From positions 4,561,501 to 4,625,500 of the forward strand of contig NZ_JAUCEU010000007.1 of NCBI RefSeq assembly GCF_030348765.1: a stretch of DNA of 64,000 nt, written 5' to 3'. Below the pieces are notes generated by a model that was given only the letters and a program-made list of their open reading frames with translations, was not told the DNA's origin and ran no database searches. Numbering within the stretch: the first letter of the stretch is position 1; each line of letters starts with the position of its first letter. This stretch comes from Neobacillus sp. CF12 (GTDB lineage Bacteria; Bacillota; Bacilli; Bacillales; Cytobacillaceae). The position numbers were made by a program, and so were the translations under genes. Positions 52,376 to 61,383 of this stretch are shown piece after piece.

Positions 52376-52422
52376 GAAAAAAGGCATTTCTCAGATTTAC
52401 GCGAGAAAATGCCTTTTTTTAG
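52376..52422 (+). terminator. Terminator of the tandem GNAT gene
   Basis: AAAAAAGGCATTT and AAATGCCTTTTTTT pair with an inner TCTC/GAGA. Confidence 0.87.
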
Positions 52423-52535
52423 CGGAAATATAATTTTTCTATTAAAACAGTTTATTCTTCATTATTTTTATTTATTTAATTACGTTCCATATACCGTAAA
52501 GTTCCATATGCTTTAGTAATAAGGGGTGAAATGTA

Positions 52536-52829
52536 ATGAAAAAAGACCAATTTGATGCAGAAACGCTAAAGCATATAAGGAGCCGTCTTGACACTGTTTA
52601 TGCAATTGCTAAGAAAAATTACAATGATAACCCTGAGTTGATGGACACGATCGAGAGTTTAGCTCAAATAGCCATTATGTTTACTAATATTAAGCTTCAA
52701 GAGGTTAATGATCAGGACGAAACCGCTAGCCCTCAAGGATACATCCTTTCAAAACTGTCACACTCATACTCTAGAATGACAGAGTATGAAAAACTAAAAG
52801 TAAAAGACTTCCCAAAATGGAAACTGTAA
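52536..52829 (+). CDS. Small helical protein, function unknown
   Basis: The 97-residue, soluble, mostly helical protein (LKHIRSRLDTVYAIAKKNY, MDTIESLAQIAIMF, SKLSHSYSRMTEYEKLKVKDF) starts at ATG after AAGGGGTGAAA. It has no cysteine, signal peptide or membrane span. I do not recognise a family. A short inverted repeat (AGAGAAGTGCC/GGTACTTCTCT, about 52864-52890) follows and could terminate transcription. Confidence 0.6.
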   Translation: MKKDQFDAETLKHIRSRLDTVYAIAKKNYNDNPELMDTIESLAQIAIMFTNIKLQEVNDQDETASPQGYILSKLSHSYSRMTEYEKLKVKDFPKWKL

Positions 52830-52919
52830 AAAGCAAATCCATACGGAAACAACATAGCAAGTAGAGAGAAGTGCCAATCGGTACTTCTCTTTTGCTTGAG
52901 CGGTGACACTGAATTTTGT

Positions 52920-52932
52920 GGTGACAGGCACC
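52920..52932 (+). repeat. Double-hairpin repeat fragment, copy 4
   Basis: GGTGACAGGCACC preceded by a separate GGTGACAC at 52902. The GTGGACA part is missing. Confidence 0.6.
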
Positions 52933-53031
52933 ATAGTCCCATAGAACGACATATGGTGATGTTTAATATTGGGATGTTGGAAAATACTGTATTTATGGAC
53001 TGGTTTTTTTGCGCGAAAGGGGGTTTTAAGG

Positions 53032-56000
53032 TTGGGGATTAGTGCGTTTTCGATTAAGCGCCCTGTTTTTACTCTTGTTACGATGTTTCTTGTTTTGATT
53101 TTGGGCGGAGTTTCGCTAATGAAGATTCCAATGAAACTGATTCCTGAGATTAGTCCGCCGGTTGGAGTCGTTGTCACTACTTATCCGGGTGCTAGTCCGG
53201 AAGAGGTAGTCGAAAAGGTAACGAAACCATTAGAGGAGAATCTTGCCACACTGCCTGGCATAAAAACGTTAACTTCCTCATCACAGGAAGGTGCAACATT
53301 CATTATCATGCAATTTTCGTGGACTACGGATATTGATGAAATTCAGAATGAGGTTATTCAAAGGCTCGATATGACACCACTTTCTGAGGATGTAGGCAAA
53401 CCTCGTTTTTTGAAATTTGATCCTTCTATGTTTCCAATTATTCAGCTTTCACTTCGTTCAGACAAGGATGAGGAGTCATTAAGAGAGCTCGCAGAACAAT
53501 TAAAACTGGAACTAACCAAGGTAGTCGGAGTGGCGAGTGTTAATCTTTCAGGGACCTCGATAAAAGAGATACGAGTAGAGTTAAATCAAGAAAAGTTGAA
53601 GAATTATCACCTTAGCCATTCAGATGTCGTTGATATCATTAAAGCCAATCATATCTCTTTACCAGGTGACACGATTTTAACCGAGGGAAAAGAGCTTACT
53701 ACTAGGATTATCAGCAGAATTGATTCAATTCCTACCCTTGAGAGTTTAACAATCGGTGTCAATCCCATGACTGGTGCACAAATCAAACTGAAAGACGTCA
53801 GTACCGTTGAACTTACCAAGGCAGATGACAGGACAATCACGCGAACAAATCAAGCACCTTCAGTTCTGTTAAGTGTACTGCAGCAATCGAATTCAAATAC
53901 GGCTGCCGTGTCAAAGGAATTTATTCAACAACTGGACAAGCTTCTTGAAAAAGAAAAATATAAAGGTGTCCAATCGGAGATTCTCTTTGACCAAGGGGAG
54001 TACATCCAGATGGCCATCAAGAATATTTCAACTTCGCTGCTGGTTGGCGGGGCATTAGCGATGGCTGTGCTGTTTTTATTTTTAAAAAATATAAAAAGTC
54101 CGCTTATCATCGGAATCGCGATTCCGTATTCTGTGATCGTTACGTTTGTTTTGATGTATTTTGCTGATTTCACTTTAAATATCATGACCCTAGGAGGACT
54201 TGCGCTTGGCATAGGGATGCTTGTTGATAACTCAATTGTGGTGATTGAAAATATTTACCGTCATCTTTCAATGGGGAAAGCCCCAAAGGTTGCTGCGCTA
54301 GAAGGTACGAAAGAAGTAGGAGCAGCGATTACGGCGTCGACGTTAACAACCGTGTCTGTATTTCTACCAGTGGTATTTATTTCAGGGTTAATTGGCGAGC
54401 TTTTTACTGAATTTGCCCTTACCATCTCGTTTAGTTTATTTGCTTCCCTAGTGGTTGCTTTGACAGTGGTGCCGATGTTGGCAAGCCGATTATTACTCGT
54501 CCCAGAAAAGACTCTATATAACAGAAGGCAGAAGAATAGCTGGTTAAAAAGAATTGAGAAATCTGTTCACTGGAGTTTGCAGCACAGAAAAGCCGTTTTA
54601 CTGATCACTTTATCCTTGCTTGTCATTGGAATATTTGGCTTAACAACAGTGGGAACACAGTTTTTGCCCAGTACGGATGAAGGTTTTTTTAGTGTGAAAA
54701 TTGAACTTGAAAACGGAGCAGCTCTAATTGAAACAGAAAAAGTCATGACCGCTCTAGAAAAGAAATTAGAGAATAAACATGATGTCGACACGTATGTTAG
54801 TTTAATTGGTACAACCCAAGAAGGTACCTTCAGGGGAGCAAGAAATGCAAATGTAGGTGAACTTTATATTAAAATGAAGGATTTGAATCAGCGTAAGCAG
54901 ACTACCTTTAGGTTTGTCGATAAGATAAAAGATGAGTTGGAGGAGGCAGCACGTGAAGCAAACGATACCGCGAAGCTTTCTTTTATTTTGCAGTCCTCAA
55001 CTGGGTCCAATCCACATACACTTAACTTTAGTGTTAGAGACTCTAGTAAAGCACGCCTAACAGATTCGGTAGATAAAATCTACAATCGAGTAAAGAACCT
55101 AAAAGATGTGAATGAATTAACAACGGATCTGATGGAAAAGGTAGACGAAATTCAAGTGACCGTTAATCGCGAGGCGGCACTAAGACATGGACTGCTTCCT
55201 GCTCAGATTGCCATGATTGTAAATGATGTGACTCGTGGCATGAAGGCTACACAAATGGTTACGGAAAAAGGTGATATCTATAGTGTATTTGTTGAATATG
55301 ACCGAGAAATTACAAGTAATCTTGAACAGCTTAAAGGTTTATTAATTAAGAAACCAGATGGCAGTTATGTAAGGCTCAAAGAGGTAACCACAATTGATAC
55401 AAAAAATGGTCCGGTCGATATTCATAGAATTAATCAGCAGGGTGCAGTGCAATTTACGCTGAAATATAAATCAACAACCAATTTAGGGGCGATCTCAAAA
55501 AAGGTCGAGAAGGAAATTGCTTCCCTCAACCTCCCGGAGGAAGCGGTGATTGTGTTTAGTGGTGAGAAAGAATTGCTTGATTCCTCCATCGATGAAATGA
55601 TCCTCGCGCTGATTCTTGCCATCCTATTTATCTATTTGGTGATGGCGGCGCAATTTGAATCACTAAAATACCCGTTTGTGATTATGTTTAGCGTTCCTCT
55701 GATGGTGATTGGGGTGGCGCTTGCTTTGGCGGGGTCGAGGACTCCGATTGGCCTCACTGTTATTATTGGGGTCATTGTCCTAGCGGGGGTTGTCGTGAAT
55801 AACGCCATTGTCATAGTTGACTTTATCAATCAGAAAAAGGAGAGCGGAATGGGCACTCATGAGGCAATTGTGGAGTCGGTAAGAGATCGGGCAAGACCGA
55901 TTTTTATGACTGCCCTTACCACCATTCTTGGACTAGTTCCGCTTGCACTCGGGATTGGCGAAGGAACTGAAATCAATCAGCCAATGGGAATAACGGTCAT

Positions 56001-56103
56001 CGGAGGAATGATTAGCAGTACGTTACTGACTTTGATTGTTGTCCCTGTTATTTATAGTTATTTTGATGGTCAAGGCACTGCCCGCTCCGGTAAAACTTTA
56101 TAG
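53032..56103 (+). CDS. RND-family efflux transporter (AcrB/SwrC-like)
   Basis: About 1023 residues with the RND pattern: one span, a large outer loop (40-330), six spans, a second outer loop, five spans. Markers are FSIKRPVFTLVTMFLVLILGGVSL at the start, LALGIGMLVDNSIVVIENIYRHL in span 4 (proton-relay Asp) and VIVLAGVVVNNAIVIVDFIN in span 10. It resembles B. subtilis SwrC/YerP, which exports surfactin and other amphiphiles without an outer-membrane partner. TTG 53032 lies after GAAAGGGGG; a longer frame from 52969 has no site. No adaptor gene is adjacent. Confidence 0.9.
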   Translation: MGISAFSIKRPVFTLVTMFLVLILGGVSLMKIPMKLIPEISPPVGVVVTTYPGASPEEVVEKVTKPLEENLATLPGIKTLTSSSQEGATFIIMQFSWTTDIDEIQNEVIQRLDMTPLSEDVGKPRFLKFDPSMFPIIQLSLRSDKDEESLRELAEQLKLELTKVVGVASVNLSGTSIKEIRVELNQEKLKNYHLSHSDVVDIIKANHISLPGDTILTEGKELTTRIISRIDSIPTLESLTIGVNPMTGAQIKLKDVSTVELTKADDRTITRTNQAPSVLLSVLQQSNSNTAAVSKEFIQQLDKLLEKEKYKGVQSEILFDQGEYIQMAIKNISTSLLVGGALAMAVLFLFLKNIKSPLIIGIAIPYSVIVTFVLMYFADFTLNIMTLGGLALGIGMLVDNSIVVIENIYRHLSMGKAPKVAALEGTKEVGAAITASTLTTVSVFLPVVFISGLIGELFTEFALTISFSLFASLVVALTVVPMLASRLLLVPEKTLYNRRQKNSWLKRIEKSVHWSLQHRKAVLLITLSLLVIGIFGLTTVGTQFLPSTDEGFFSVKIELENGAALIETEKVMTALEKKLENKHDVDTYVSLIGTTQEGTFRGARNANVGELYIKMKDLNQRKQTTFRFVDKIKDELEEAAREANDTAKLSFILQSSTGSNPHTLNFSVRDSSKARLTDSVDKIYNRVKNLKDVNELTTDLMEKVDEIQVTVNREAALRHGLLPAQIAMIVNDVTRGMKATQMVTEKGDIYSVFVEYDREITSNLEQLKGLLIKKPDGSYVRLKEVTTIDTKNGPVDIHRINQQGAVQFTLKYKSTTNLGAISKKVEKEIASLNLPEEAVIVFSGEKELLDSSIDEMILALILAILFIYLVMAAQFESLKYPFVIMFSVPLMVIGVALALAGSRTPIGLTVIIGVIVLAGVVVNNAIVIVDFINQKKESGMGTHEAIVESVRDRARPIFMTALTTILGLVPLALGIGEGTEINQPMGITVIGGMISSTLLTLIVVPVIYSYFDGQGTARSGKTL

Positions 56104-56115
56104 TGAAAAAATCCC

Positions 56116-56161
56116 AGAATAAAGGCTCAGAGCAAATCGGTATCTGAGCCTTTATTTTTTT
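56116..56161 (+). terminator. Terminator of the RND gene
   Basis: AATAAAGGCTCAGA and TCTGAGCCTTTATT pair perfectly, followed by T residues. Confidence 0.9.
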
Positions 56162-56388
56162 AAAAAAGTTTTGGTTAAAGCACCTACCTCATACAGATTA
56201 TTACTTTCCTGATTTTAACACAATATGACAGTTACTTTTATTCATAAAAGGGGAATTTTTGTTGATAAGTTGATATATAAGGGGATTATAGGGGAAATTG
56301 TCTAACGTTTTACAATTCAATTGGAAGGATATCACACCTTCAAAAAGGAAAACTATAAGATGTTCGTTATTAGGAACTTTTTGAGGTG

Positions 56389-56694
56389 ATGGGTGCAGTG
56401 GTGTTACTCTTTCATTATTTATCGCTATTAAATATTTTTGATGCCTTTATTACTTACTTTGGTCTGGAAAACTCATTCATACAGGAAATGAACCCATTAA
56501 TGAGTAAAATATATGAAGCTAGTCCCGTATTGTTCCTGATTACCAAACTGGCATTTTCGCTATGCCTTTACCTTTTTATTCTTTTTAAAAAAGTACCAAG
56601 TTCCTCTCTCACAAAGGGATTGACGGTCTTTGCTACAAGCTTTTATACCGTAATATTTTTTCTCCACTGCTGGTGGATTGTTGTCCTTATTTAA
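56389..56694 (+). CDS. DUF5658-like membrane protein
   Basis: This protein of about 100 residues has three spans. The feature LLNIFDAFITYFGLENSFIQEMNPLM is the diagnostic N-terminal motif of the DUF5658 family as I recall it. The rest is hydrophobic with WWIVVLI at the end. The start is uncertain: GAGGTG lies immediately before ATG 56389, so GTG 56398 or 56401, nine to twelve bases downstream of it, may be used. No function is known. Confidence 0.65.
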   Translation: MGAVVLLFHYLSLLNIFDAFITYFGLENSFIQEMNPLMSKIYEASPVLFLITKLAFSLCLYLFILFKKVPSSSLTKGLTVFATSFYTVIFFLHCWWIVVLI

Positions 56695-56984
56695 AGGTGC
56701 CGGCCCATTGGATGGAGGAAGGTATATTTTCTAGTCAGGATTAGTAGTTTAGTAATTTATTCTGAATTTTTTTACAAGGAAATTGCCCCATAGAACATCG
56801 TGATTGATATGATGGTTATCTCTTTCCCTCCTCCTAGAATTACTTCTATTTTTTTGAAAAGATATCCTTAATTAAACAAAAAGTGTATCTATCTGACATA
56901 ATTTTGTATAATTAATAGAAATTAGGAATTCACAAAAGAGAGATAAAAAGATACATAATTTTTATGTGAAGGGGAGGGAGCGCC
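56695..56984. other. AT-rich intergenic region
   Basis: These 290 bp contain no gene I can support and no strong hairpin. The last 40 bp hold GAAGGGGAGGGAGCG, the ribosome binding site of the next gene. Confidence 0.35.
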
Positions 56985-57506
56985 ATGAAGAAGTTTGGGA
57001 TTGCGGGTTCTATCTTTGGGATTCTGGCTTGTATCGTGGGAGTCTACTTTTATTTAGGTAATGATAGTGGGCAAAAAATGACTTTAAAGAAAAATGATCC
57101 TGTAACGACAAAAGAGGCACAAACAATCATCGAAAAAGGATTTGCGGCCCCAGTATCAAGCAAAGTTACCGAAAAATATGAAACAATGGGTGAAGGGGAA
57201 CTAATCCAAGAAGTTCACAATATGACCCATCAAAAGGTAAAGGCCGATAAAAAATGGGGTGCCTCAGAAATCACCGCCGATAAGGTCCAGTTGTTATATG
57301 AAGTGATAAGAAACAAAGAATTTAAAAACAGCAATAACAAACAAATGCTGCTAGAAATACTAGAACCATGGACAAATCAAGACTTCAGCAAGTCAGTAAG
57401 CGCTCACAACAAAATTTGGTCCTACCAAAAAGGCAACATCGGCAAAGCAACCCGACTCCTCACCCCTGAGGAAGAACTAAAATACATAGAAGAAGAATTC
57501 CGATAG
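56985..57506 (+). CDS. DUF6241-like membrane-anchored protein
   Basis: The 173-residue protein has one N-terminal span (5-24) followed by a soluble helical domain (60-173). MGEGELIQEVHNMTHQKVKADKKWGASEIT and NKIWSYQKGNIGKATRLLTPEEELKYI match the DUF6241 pattern from memory. The domain should face outside. GGGGAGGGAG precedes the ATG. The C-terminal third uses an unusual density of C-ending codons (for example AAC, AAC, ATC) relative to the N-terminal part. Function unknown. Confidence 0.65.
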   Translation: MKKFGIAGSIFGILACIVGVYFYLGNDSGQKMTLKKNDPVTTKEAQTIIEKGFAAPVSSKVTEKYETMGEGELIQEVHNMTHQKVKADKKWGASEITADKVQLLYEVIRNKEFKNSNNKQMLLEILEPWTNQDFSKSVSAHNKIWSYQKGNIGKATRLLTPEEELKYIEEEFR

Positions 57507-57549
57507 GTTGGTGCAATAGATGGTGACTCATTAGTGGTGCCACTATAGT

Positions 57550-57595
57550 GGTGCCTGTCACCGCTCGTGGACACTGTCCACCTCAGGTGGACAGT
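57550..57595 (+). repeat. Double-hairpin repeat, copy 5 (short form)
   Basis: GGTGCCTGTCACC, GCTCGTGGACACTGTCCAC, CTCAGGTGGACAGT. It is identical to copy 1 except that the first hairpin has the opposite loop orientation (CCTGT against ACAGG). Confidence 0.87.
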
Positions 57596-57705
57596 CGGAT
57601 GGATTTTTAACACGTAAATAAGTATATGCGGTCCAACTAAATTAATAATTGGACGTGGATGGACATAGTCTTTAGTACGGGGAGTCTGTATTAAAGGAGA
57701 GGAAC

Positions 57706-58176
57706 ATGCCTAGGAAATCTGCGTCTTTTAAGGTTCTTTTAATGGGAATGGTGTTGTTAGTTGGTATCGTTATTGTAATAATGTTTATAAAAGGTGCTTG
57801 GTCTTCGCCCGAGAAAGAGGCAGCTGCTGTGGTGGAAGAGTTTTATTTGTATGAACAAGAAGGAGAGTTTTCCGCATCCTGGAAACTTTTTCATTCAACC
57901 ATGAAGGAAAGATTCAGCAAAGGTTTTTATATCCAAGATCGGGCTCATGTTTTCATGAACCACTTTGGGGTCGAAACATTCAACTTTACATTGAGTGGGC
58001 CAGAAAAAATCGACCAGTGGAAAATGTCAAAAACAGGACCTGAATTCAAAAACGTATACAAAATCCTCGTTACCCAAACTTATAAAGGAAAATACGGAAA
58101 CTTTGACCTCGAACAAGAGGTCTTTGCTGTACAAGAAAAAGATGAGTGGAGAATACTTTGGGATTATAATCAGTAG
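57706..58176 (+). CDS. Membrane-anchored NTF2-like protein, function unknown
   Basis: The 156-residue protein has one N-terminal span (9-28: VLLMGMVLLVGIVIVIMFI) and an extracytoplasmic domain. The pattern AAAVVEEFYLYEQEGEFSASWKLFHSTMKERF, then YKILVTQTYKGKYGNFDLEQEVFAVQEKDEWRILWDY, is that of NTF2-like/lumazine-binding-type accessory domains. AAAGGAGAGGAAC precedes the ATG. No functional link is visible. Confidence 0.6.
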   Translation: MPRKSASFKVLLMGMVLLVGIVIVIMFIKGAWSSPEKEAAAVVEEFYLYEQEGEFSASWKLFHSTMKERFSKGFYIQDRAHVFMNHFGVETFNFTLSGPEKIDQWKMSKTGPEFKNVYKILVTQTYKGKYGNFDLEQEVFAVQEKDEWRILWDYNQ

Positions 58177-58200
58177 CTTTTGTAATGGTGATACTCAAAC

Positions 58201-58257
58201 GGTGACAGGCACCGCCCGTGGACAAATCGACCATTTTGTCCACGCGGGGTGGACAGT
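58201..58257 (+). repeat. Double-hairpin repeat, copy 6 (long form)
   Basis: GGTGACAGGCACC, then GCCCGTGGACAAAT...ATTTTGTCCACG, then CGGGGTGGACAGT. ACAGG loop orientation. Confidence 0.87.
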
Positions 58258-58285
58258 CAGTAAACTAAGCGATGGTGGGGAAAGG

Positions 58286-58314
58286 TTGACGTGTGGGGTT
58301 GATTTGGGTATAAT
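58286..58314 (+). promoter_or_regulatory. Promoter of the dioxygenase gene
   Basis: TTGACG (58286-58291), 17 bp, TATAAT (58309-58314). This is a near-consensus sigma-A promoter. Confidence 0.88.
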
Positions 58315-58336
58315 TATCTTGAATTCGAGATAATTA
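58311..58336. promoter_or_regulatory. MhqR-type operator
   Basis: TAATTATCT (58311-58319), TGAATTCG centre, AGATAATTA (58328-58336): a 26-bp palindrome with one mismatched pair. It matches the TATCTCGAATTCGAGATA-type MhqR box of quinone-responsive genes in Bacillus and overlaps the -10. Confidence 0.85.
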
Positions 58337-58380
58337 TTCACGCATGATATTGTATTGAAGTTCGGTTAGGAGGCTATTCA

Positions 58381-59352
58381 ATGGAGTTGTTAGGTTTACA
58401 CCATGTTTCGATACTAACGGGTAAGGCTGAGAGGAACTTTCAATTTTATACAAAGATTTTAGGTTTGAGATTGGTAAAGAAAACGGTGAATCAGGATAAC
58501 ACCGAGTCTTATCATTTGTTTTATGGTGATGCAAAGGGAAGTCCAGGGACGGAGATTACGTTCTTTGATATTCCTGGATTGGGTCATACCTATCCTGGGG
58601 TCGGAAGTATTTCGTCCACCTCACTTCGAGTTAAAGATACTATTGCACTCCAATATTGGGTGGAACGTTTTAAGCAGTTTAATATTCAGCACGGTCAGAT
58701 TGAGAAACGGAATAATCGTGATTCTTTGGCCTTTCAGGATTTTGAGGGAACACGTTTAGTTTTAGTGGCCGATAATGGTGAAGAGGGAGTACGTCCAGGT
58801 ATACCTTGGGATAAAAGTCATGTCCCCGTTGAAAATGCCATCATTGGGTTGGGCCCAGTTACCTTAACTGTCGCAGTACCTGACAAAACGGTTAATGTTT
58901 TAACGGATGTGATGGGCTTTAAACCGGCAGGCACTTATCCGTCGCTTGCTGGGGATTTCCCACCTATTCAAGTATTTACAACAGGTGAGGGCGGGCCAGG
59001 TGCGGAGGTGCATATCGAGACCAGACCAGATTTACCGAGGGTGCGTGCTGGCCGTGGCAGTGTTCATCACGTTGCATTTCGCGTTCCGAATGAGGAAGAA
59101 TATGAATATTGGGCACAGCGAATTGCTTCATCGGGCCTAATGAATTCAGGTAAAGTGGAGCGCTACTATTTCAAGGCTCTTTATTTCAGAGAACCGAATC
59201 ATATCCTTTTCGAATTATCAACCGATACACCTGGGTTTGATGTGGACGAGCCCGTTGAAACATTAGGGGAAAAGCTTGCACTCCCACCATTCTTGGAGCC
59301 CCGCAGGGCAGACATTGAGGCTAAGTTAAGACCATTAGATTTAGAAAAATAA
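58381..59352 (+). CDS. Ring-cleaving dioxygenase, MhqA/MhqE/MhqO family
   Basis: The 323-residue protein is built from two vicinal-oxygen-chelate modules. GLHHVSILTGKAERNFQFYTKILGLRLVKKTVNQD begins the first; GSVHHVAFRVPNEEEYEYW and ILFELSTDTPGF in the second supply His, His and Glu for the metal. The B. subtilis paralogues MhqA, MhqE and MhqO are induced by hydroquinone, catechol and electrophiles through MhqR. A strong promoter with an MhqR-type palindrome over its -10 indicates the same control. AGGAGG precedes the ATG. Which paralogue it equals is not clear, so no symbol is given. Confidence 0.9.
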   Translation: MELLGLHHVSILTGKAERNFQFYTKILGLRLVKKTVNQDNTESYHLFYGDAKGSPGTEITFFDIPGLGHTYPGVGSISSTSLRVKDTIALQYWVERFKQFNIQHGQIEKRNNRDSLAFQDFEGTRLVLVADNGEEGVRPGIPWDKSHVPVENAIIGLGPVTLTVAVPDKTVNVLTDVMGFKPAGTYPSLAGDFPPIQVFTTGEGGPGAEVHIETRPDLPRVRAGRGSVHHVAFRVPNEEEYEYWAQRIASSGLMNSGKVERYYFKALYFREPNHILFELSTDTPGFDVDEPVETLGEKLALPPFLEPRRADIEAKLRPLDLEK

Positions 59353-59362
59353 ACTTTTTTAT

Positions 59363-59395
59363 GGGAGACAAGGTCTGGTGCCTTGTCTTTTTGTT
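59363..59395 (+). terminator. Terminator of the dioxygenase gene
   Basis: AGACAAGG and CCTTGTCT pair around TCTGGTG; TTTTTG follows. Confidence 0.87.
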
Positions 59396-59580
59396 GGCAC
59401 AACCTTCTCAATGTATTAATCTATAGAAAAATCCACTAGTTAAGTTTTAAAAAAAATTTTTTAAAAATTCTCCAACACTTTTCTTTCCTCAATCGTTATC
59501 TACATGAAAGCGGCTAAAACAATGAAATTTCTCAACGCATTACAATGAATTCCTTGAAAAATAAAAATGAATAAAAGTGA

Positions 59581-60060
59581 GTGATCCATGTGAACGTGGG
59601 AGTGAGTGATTTATATGAAAAACTAAAAGATGATTTGTTCCGCTTTGCGAAATCCATTGCTAGACATGGGCAGGAAGCGAATGACCTAGTTCAGGACGCA
59701 ATGGTAAAATCGCTTAACGAACCACAGCTTCTTGGTTTACCAGACTATAAACAGCGGGCCTGGTTTTTCCGAGTCATGAAAAACAGGCTGATTGATGATC
59801 GGCGAAAAGAGCAGCGGCTGACACAATGGGAGGAAGACCTTGATTTTTCCATCCAAGAGGCTGGTGTCAGTCACTTGGAAGTAACAGAGTTACTTTCTCA
59901 CCTGCCACAGGAATTAAGTGATCTTATTTTTAAAAGATATTGGTTGGGGCTTTCAAGTCAGGAAATCGGTGAGCAGTTAAAGATTCCCGCGTCTACTGTT
60001 CGCTACAAGCTTCATCTTGCAATCAAGAAGTTAAGAACGATTTTGGAGGAGGAAAAATAA
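59581..60060 (+). CDS. ECF-type sigma-70 family factor
   Basis: The 159-residue factor has region 2 at about 10-75 (LYEKLKDDLFRFAKSIARHGQEANDLVQDAMVKSL, RAWFFRVMKNRLIDDRRKE) and region 4 at 100-155 (LSHLPQELSDLIFKRYWLGLSSQEIGEQLKIPASTVRYKLHLAIKKL). It should direct RNA polymerase to a specific promoter set. The start is uncertain among GTG 59581 and later GTG codons; no strong ribosome binding site is seen. Its stop codon overlaps the next start as TAATG. There is no membrane-bound zinc or RsiW-like anti-sigma gene, so the repeat protein that follows is the likely regulator. Confidence 0.85.
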   Translation: MIHVNVGVSDLYEKLKDDLFRFAKSIARHGQEANDLVQDAMVKSLNEPQLLGLPDYKQRAWFFRVMKNRLIDDRRKEQRLTQWEEDLDFSIQEAGVSHLEVTELLSHLPQELSDLIFKRYWLGLSSQEIGEQLKIPASTVRYKLHLAIKKLRTILEEEK

Positions 60061-61265
60061 TGAGTCAACGAATTGGAAATGTAGGATTATTAAATTTGGT
60101 GAATGCAACGGAAGAAAGTATTAAAGGTGTAGAACGGATAGAGAACGTAGGACTCGTACTCTATGGAAAAGAAAATGCACATCTTTTAACAAAGTTAAAT
60201 ATCGGTAATATCGGATCGAGTCTAGAGATTCCAGTTGGTTACCGTCTTTTTAATGGGGTTTTTACACTTGATCACAACTATCTTTCTTCGATTGTCGAAC
60301 CGGTGTTTCTGCTGGTAAACGGCGTTGTGATTATTGATAAAAATGTTCAGGCAGACCAGGTCCAATCCGGGCAATTAAATTTGGTTGTAAACGGTACAGT
60401 CTATAGTCCTTCACATCTGTCGGGTGTTGCAGGTAAATTGCTTTCAAAGGGCACTGGAGCAGTTGAAACCTATCACGGTGCGCCGCCAAGGTTAGAAAAT
60501 GGTAAATTCACATTGACAAACTCTTTCTTACAATCAGTAGAGGAACCATTATACTTAGTGGTTAATGGGCTACTTACATTTGCACAGGATCTTAATCTCG
60601 ACCAGTTTAATGAGAAAATCAACAAGTTGGAGGTAAATGGAAAAATATCGCTCCATGAAAATCAAGAAGTGTATTTATATAAAAAGGTATCTTCTTTAAC
60701 AACTTGTATAGTAGAAGTGATTCCTGAAGGGTATGAAGTCTTGGCAAAACCGCTTCGCTTAAATGCCCGTTCCATTCGCCGTTTCCAAAAGAAAAAATGG
60801 TATACAAATAAACCTGTCATTATCGAGAGTGACGTTTCAAGAGAAATGTTAACGAAAGCAGTCGAAAAAATCTACTCTACTTCCGTCATCATTTGCCCCG
60901 AAGAAATCGAAGACCTAGTCTATGAACGTTTAAGTCTAATGGAAACAGAAGTATTGCCTTACGAAAATAATTTTATCTTGATTGATGGGGAAGAAGTGTG
61001 GACGAACGACCAATTCCTCGCCTTAGATCAGCCGGTTACCTTGATTGTCAATGGACAGCTCATTCTTGATGGCGATGTAAGTGAAGAGGCACTTCGATCC
61101 AAAGTTTCAACGTTAGACGTTCTGGGTGAAGTTATTGTTCGGGAAAAGAAATTTAAAGGCATCCTTCAAAATGTCATTCGATTAAATACAGGTACAATAG
61201 AAGTAGAAAAAGGAAAAGAAGAAACCGGAAATACACTCCAAAACATAGGAGAACTATCATTATAA
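60060..61265 (+). CDS. Repeat-rich beta protein coupled to the ECF sigma factor
   Basis: The 401-residue protein has no signal peptide, membrane span or cysteine motif. It contains three clear copies of a module of about 60 residues (61-115, 142-200, 300-361). Each has an N-G-x-F/Y start, PVFLLVNG, PLYLVVNG or PVTLIVNG, a D-x-N/D-V turn and a closing L-x-V-x-G-x-V/I strand. A fourth diverged copy spans about 232-283. The N-terminus has IGNVGLLNLVN, IENVGLVLYG and IGNIGSSLEI. This suggests a stacked beta solenoid, perhaps bactofilin-like. TAATG overlap makes it the partner of the sigma factor. I do not recognise a named family. Confidence 0.7.
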   Translation: MSQRIGNVGLLNLVNATEESIKGVERIENVGLVLYGKENAHLLTKLNIGNIGSSLEIPVGYRLFNGVFTLDHNYLSSIVEPVFLLVNGVVIIDKNVQADQVQSGQLNLVVNGTVYSPSHLSGVAGKLLSKGTGAVETYHGAPPRLENGKFTLTNSFLQSVEEPLYLVVNGLLTFAQDLNLDQFNEKINKLEVNGKISLHENQEVYLYKKVSSLTTCIVEVIPEGYEVLAKPLRLNARSIRRFQKKKWYTNKPVIIESDVSREMLTKAVEKIYSTSVIICPEEIEDLVYERLSLMETEVLPYENNFILIDGEEVWTNDQFLALDQPVTLIVNGQLILDGDVSEEALRSKVSTLDVLGEVIVREKKFKGILQNVIRLNTGTIEVEKGKEETGNTLQNIGELSL

Positions 61266-61296
61266 AACTACCCAAATCAACAGTGGACAGCCAAAC

Positions 61297-61335
61297 AAAA
61301 CCCCAAGCGAAAGATCTCGCTTGGGGTTTTTCTTT
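61297..61335 (+). terminator. Terminator of the sigma factor operon
   Basis: AACCCCAAGCGA and TCGCTTGGGGTT pair perfectly; TTTCTTTT follows. Confidence 0.92.
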
Positions 61336-61346
61336 TGAGAAGTAGC

Positions 61347-61359
61347 GGTGCCTGTCACC
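61347..61359 (-). repeat. Double-hairpin repeat fragment, copy 7
   Basis: GGTGCCTGTCACC alone, 33 bp from copy 8. Confidence 0.6.
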
Positions 61360-61383
61360 ATTTATAAATCACTGTATATTTAT

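Noticed and set aside
57995..58333. 112-residue ORF on the plus strand
   Set aside because: Shifted frame of the gene at 57706 continuing through repeat copy 6 and the dioxygenase promoter.
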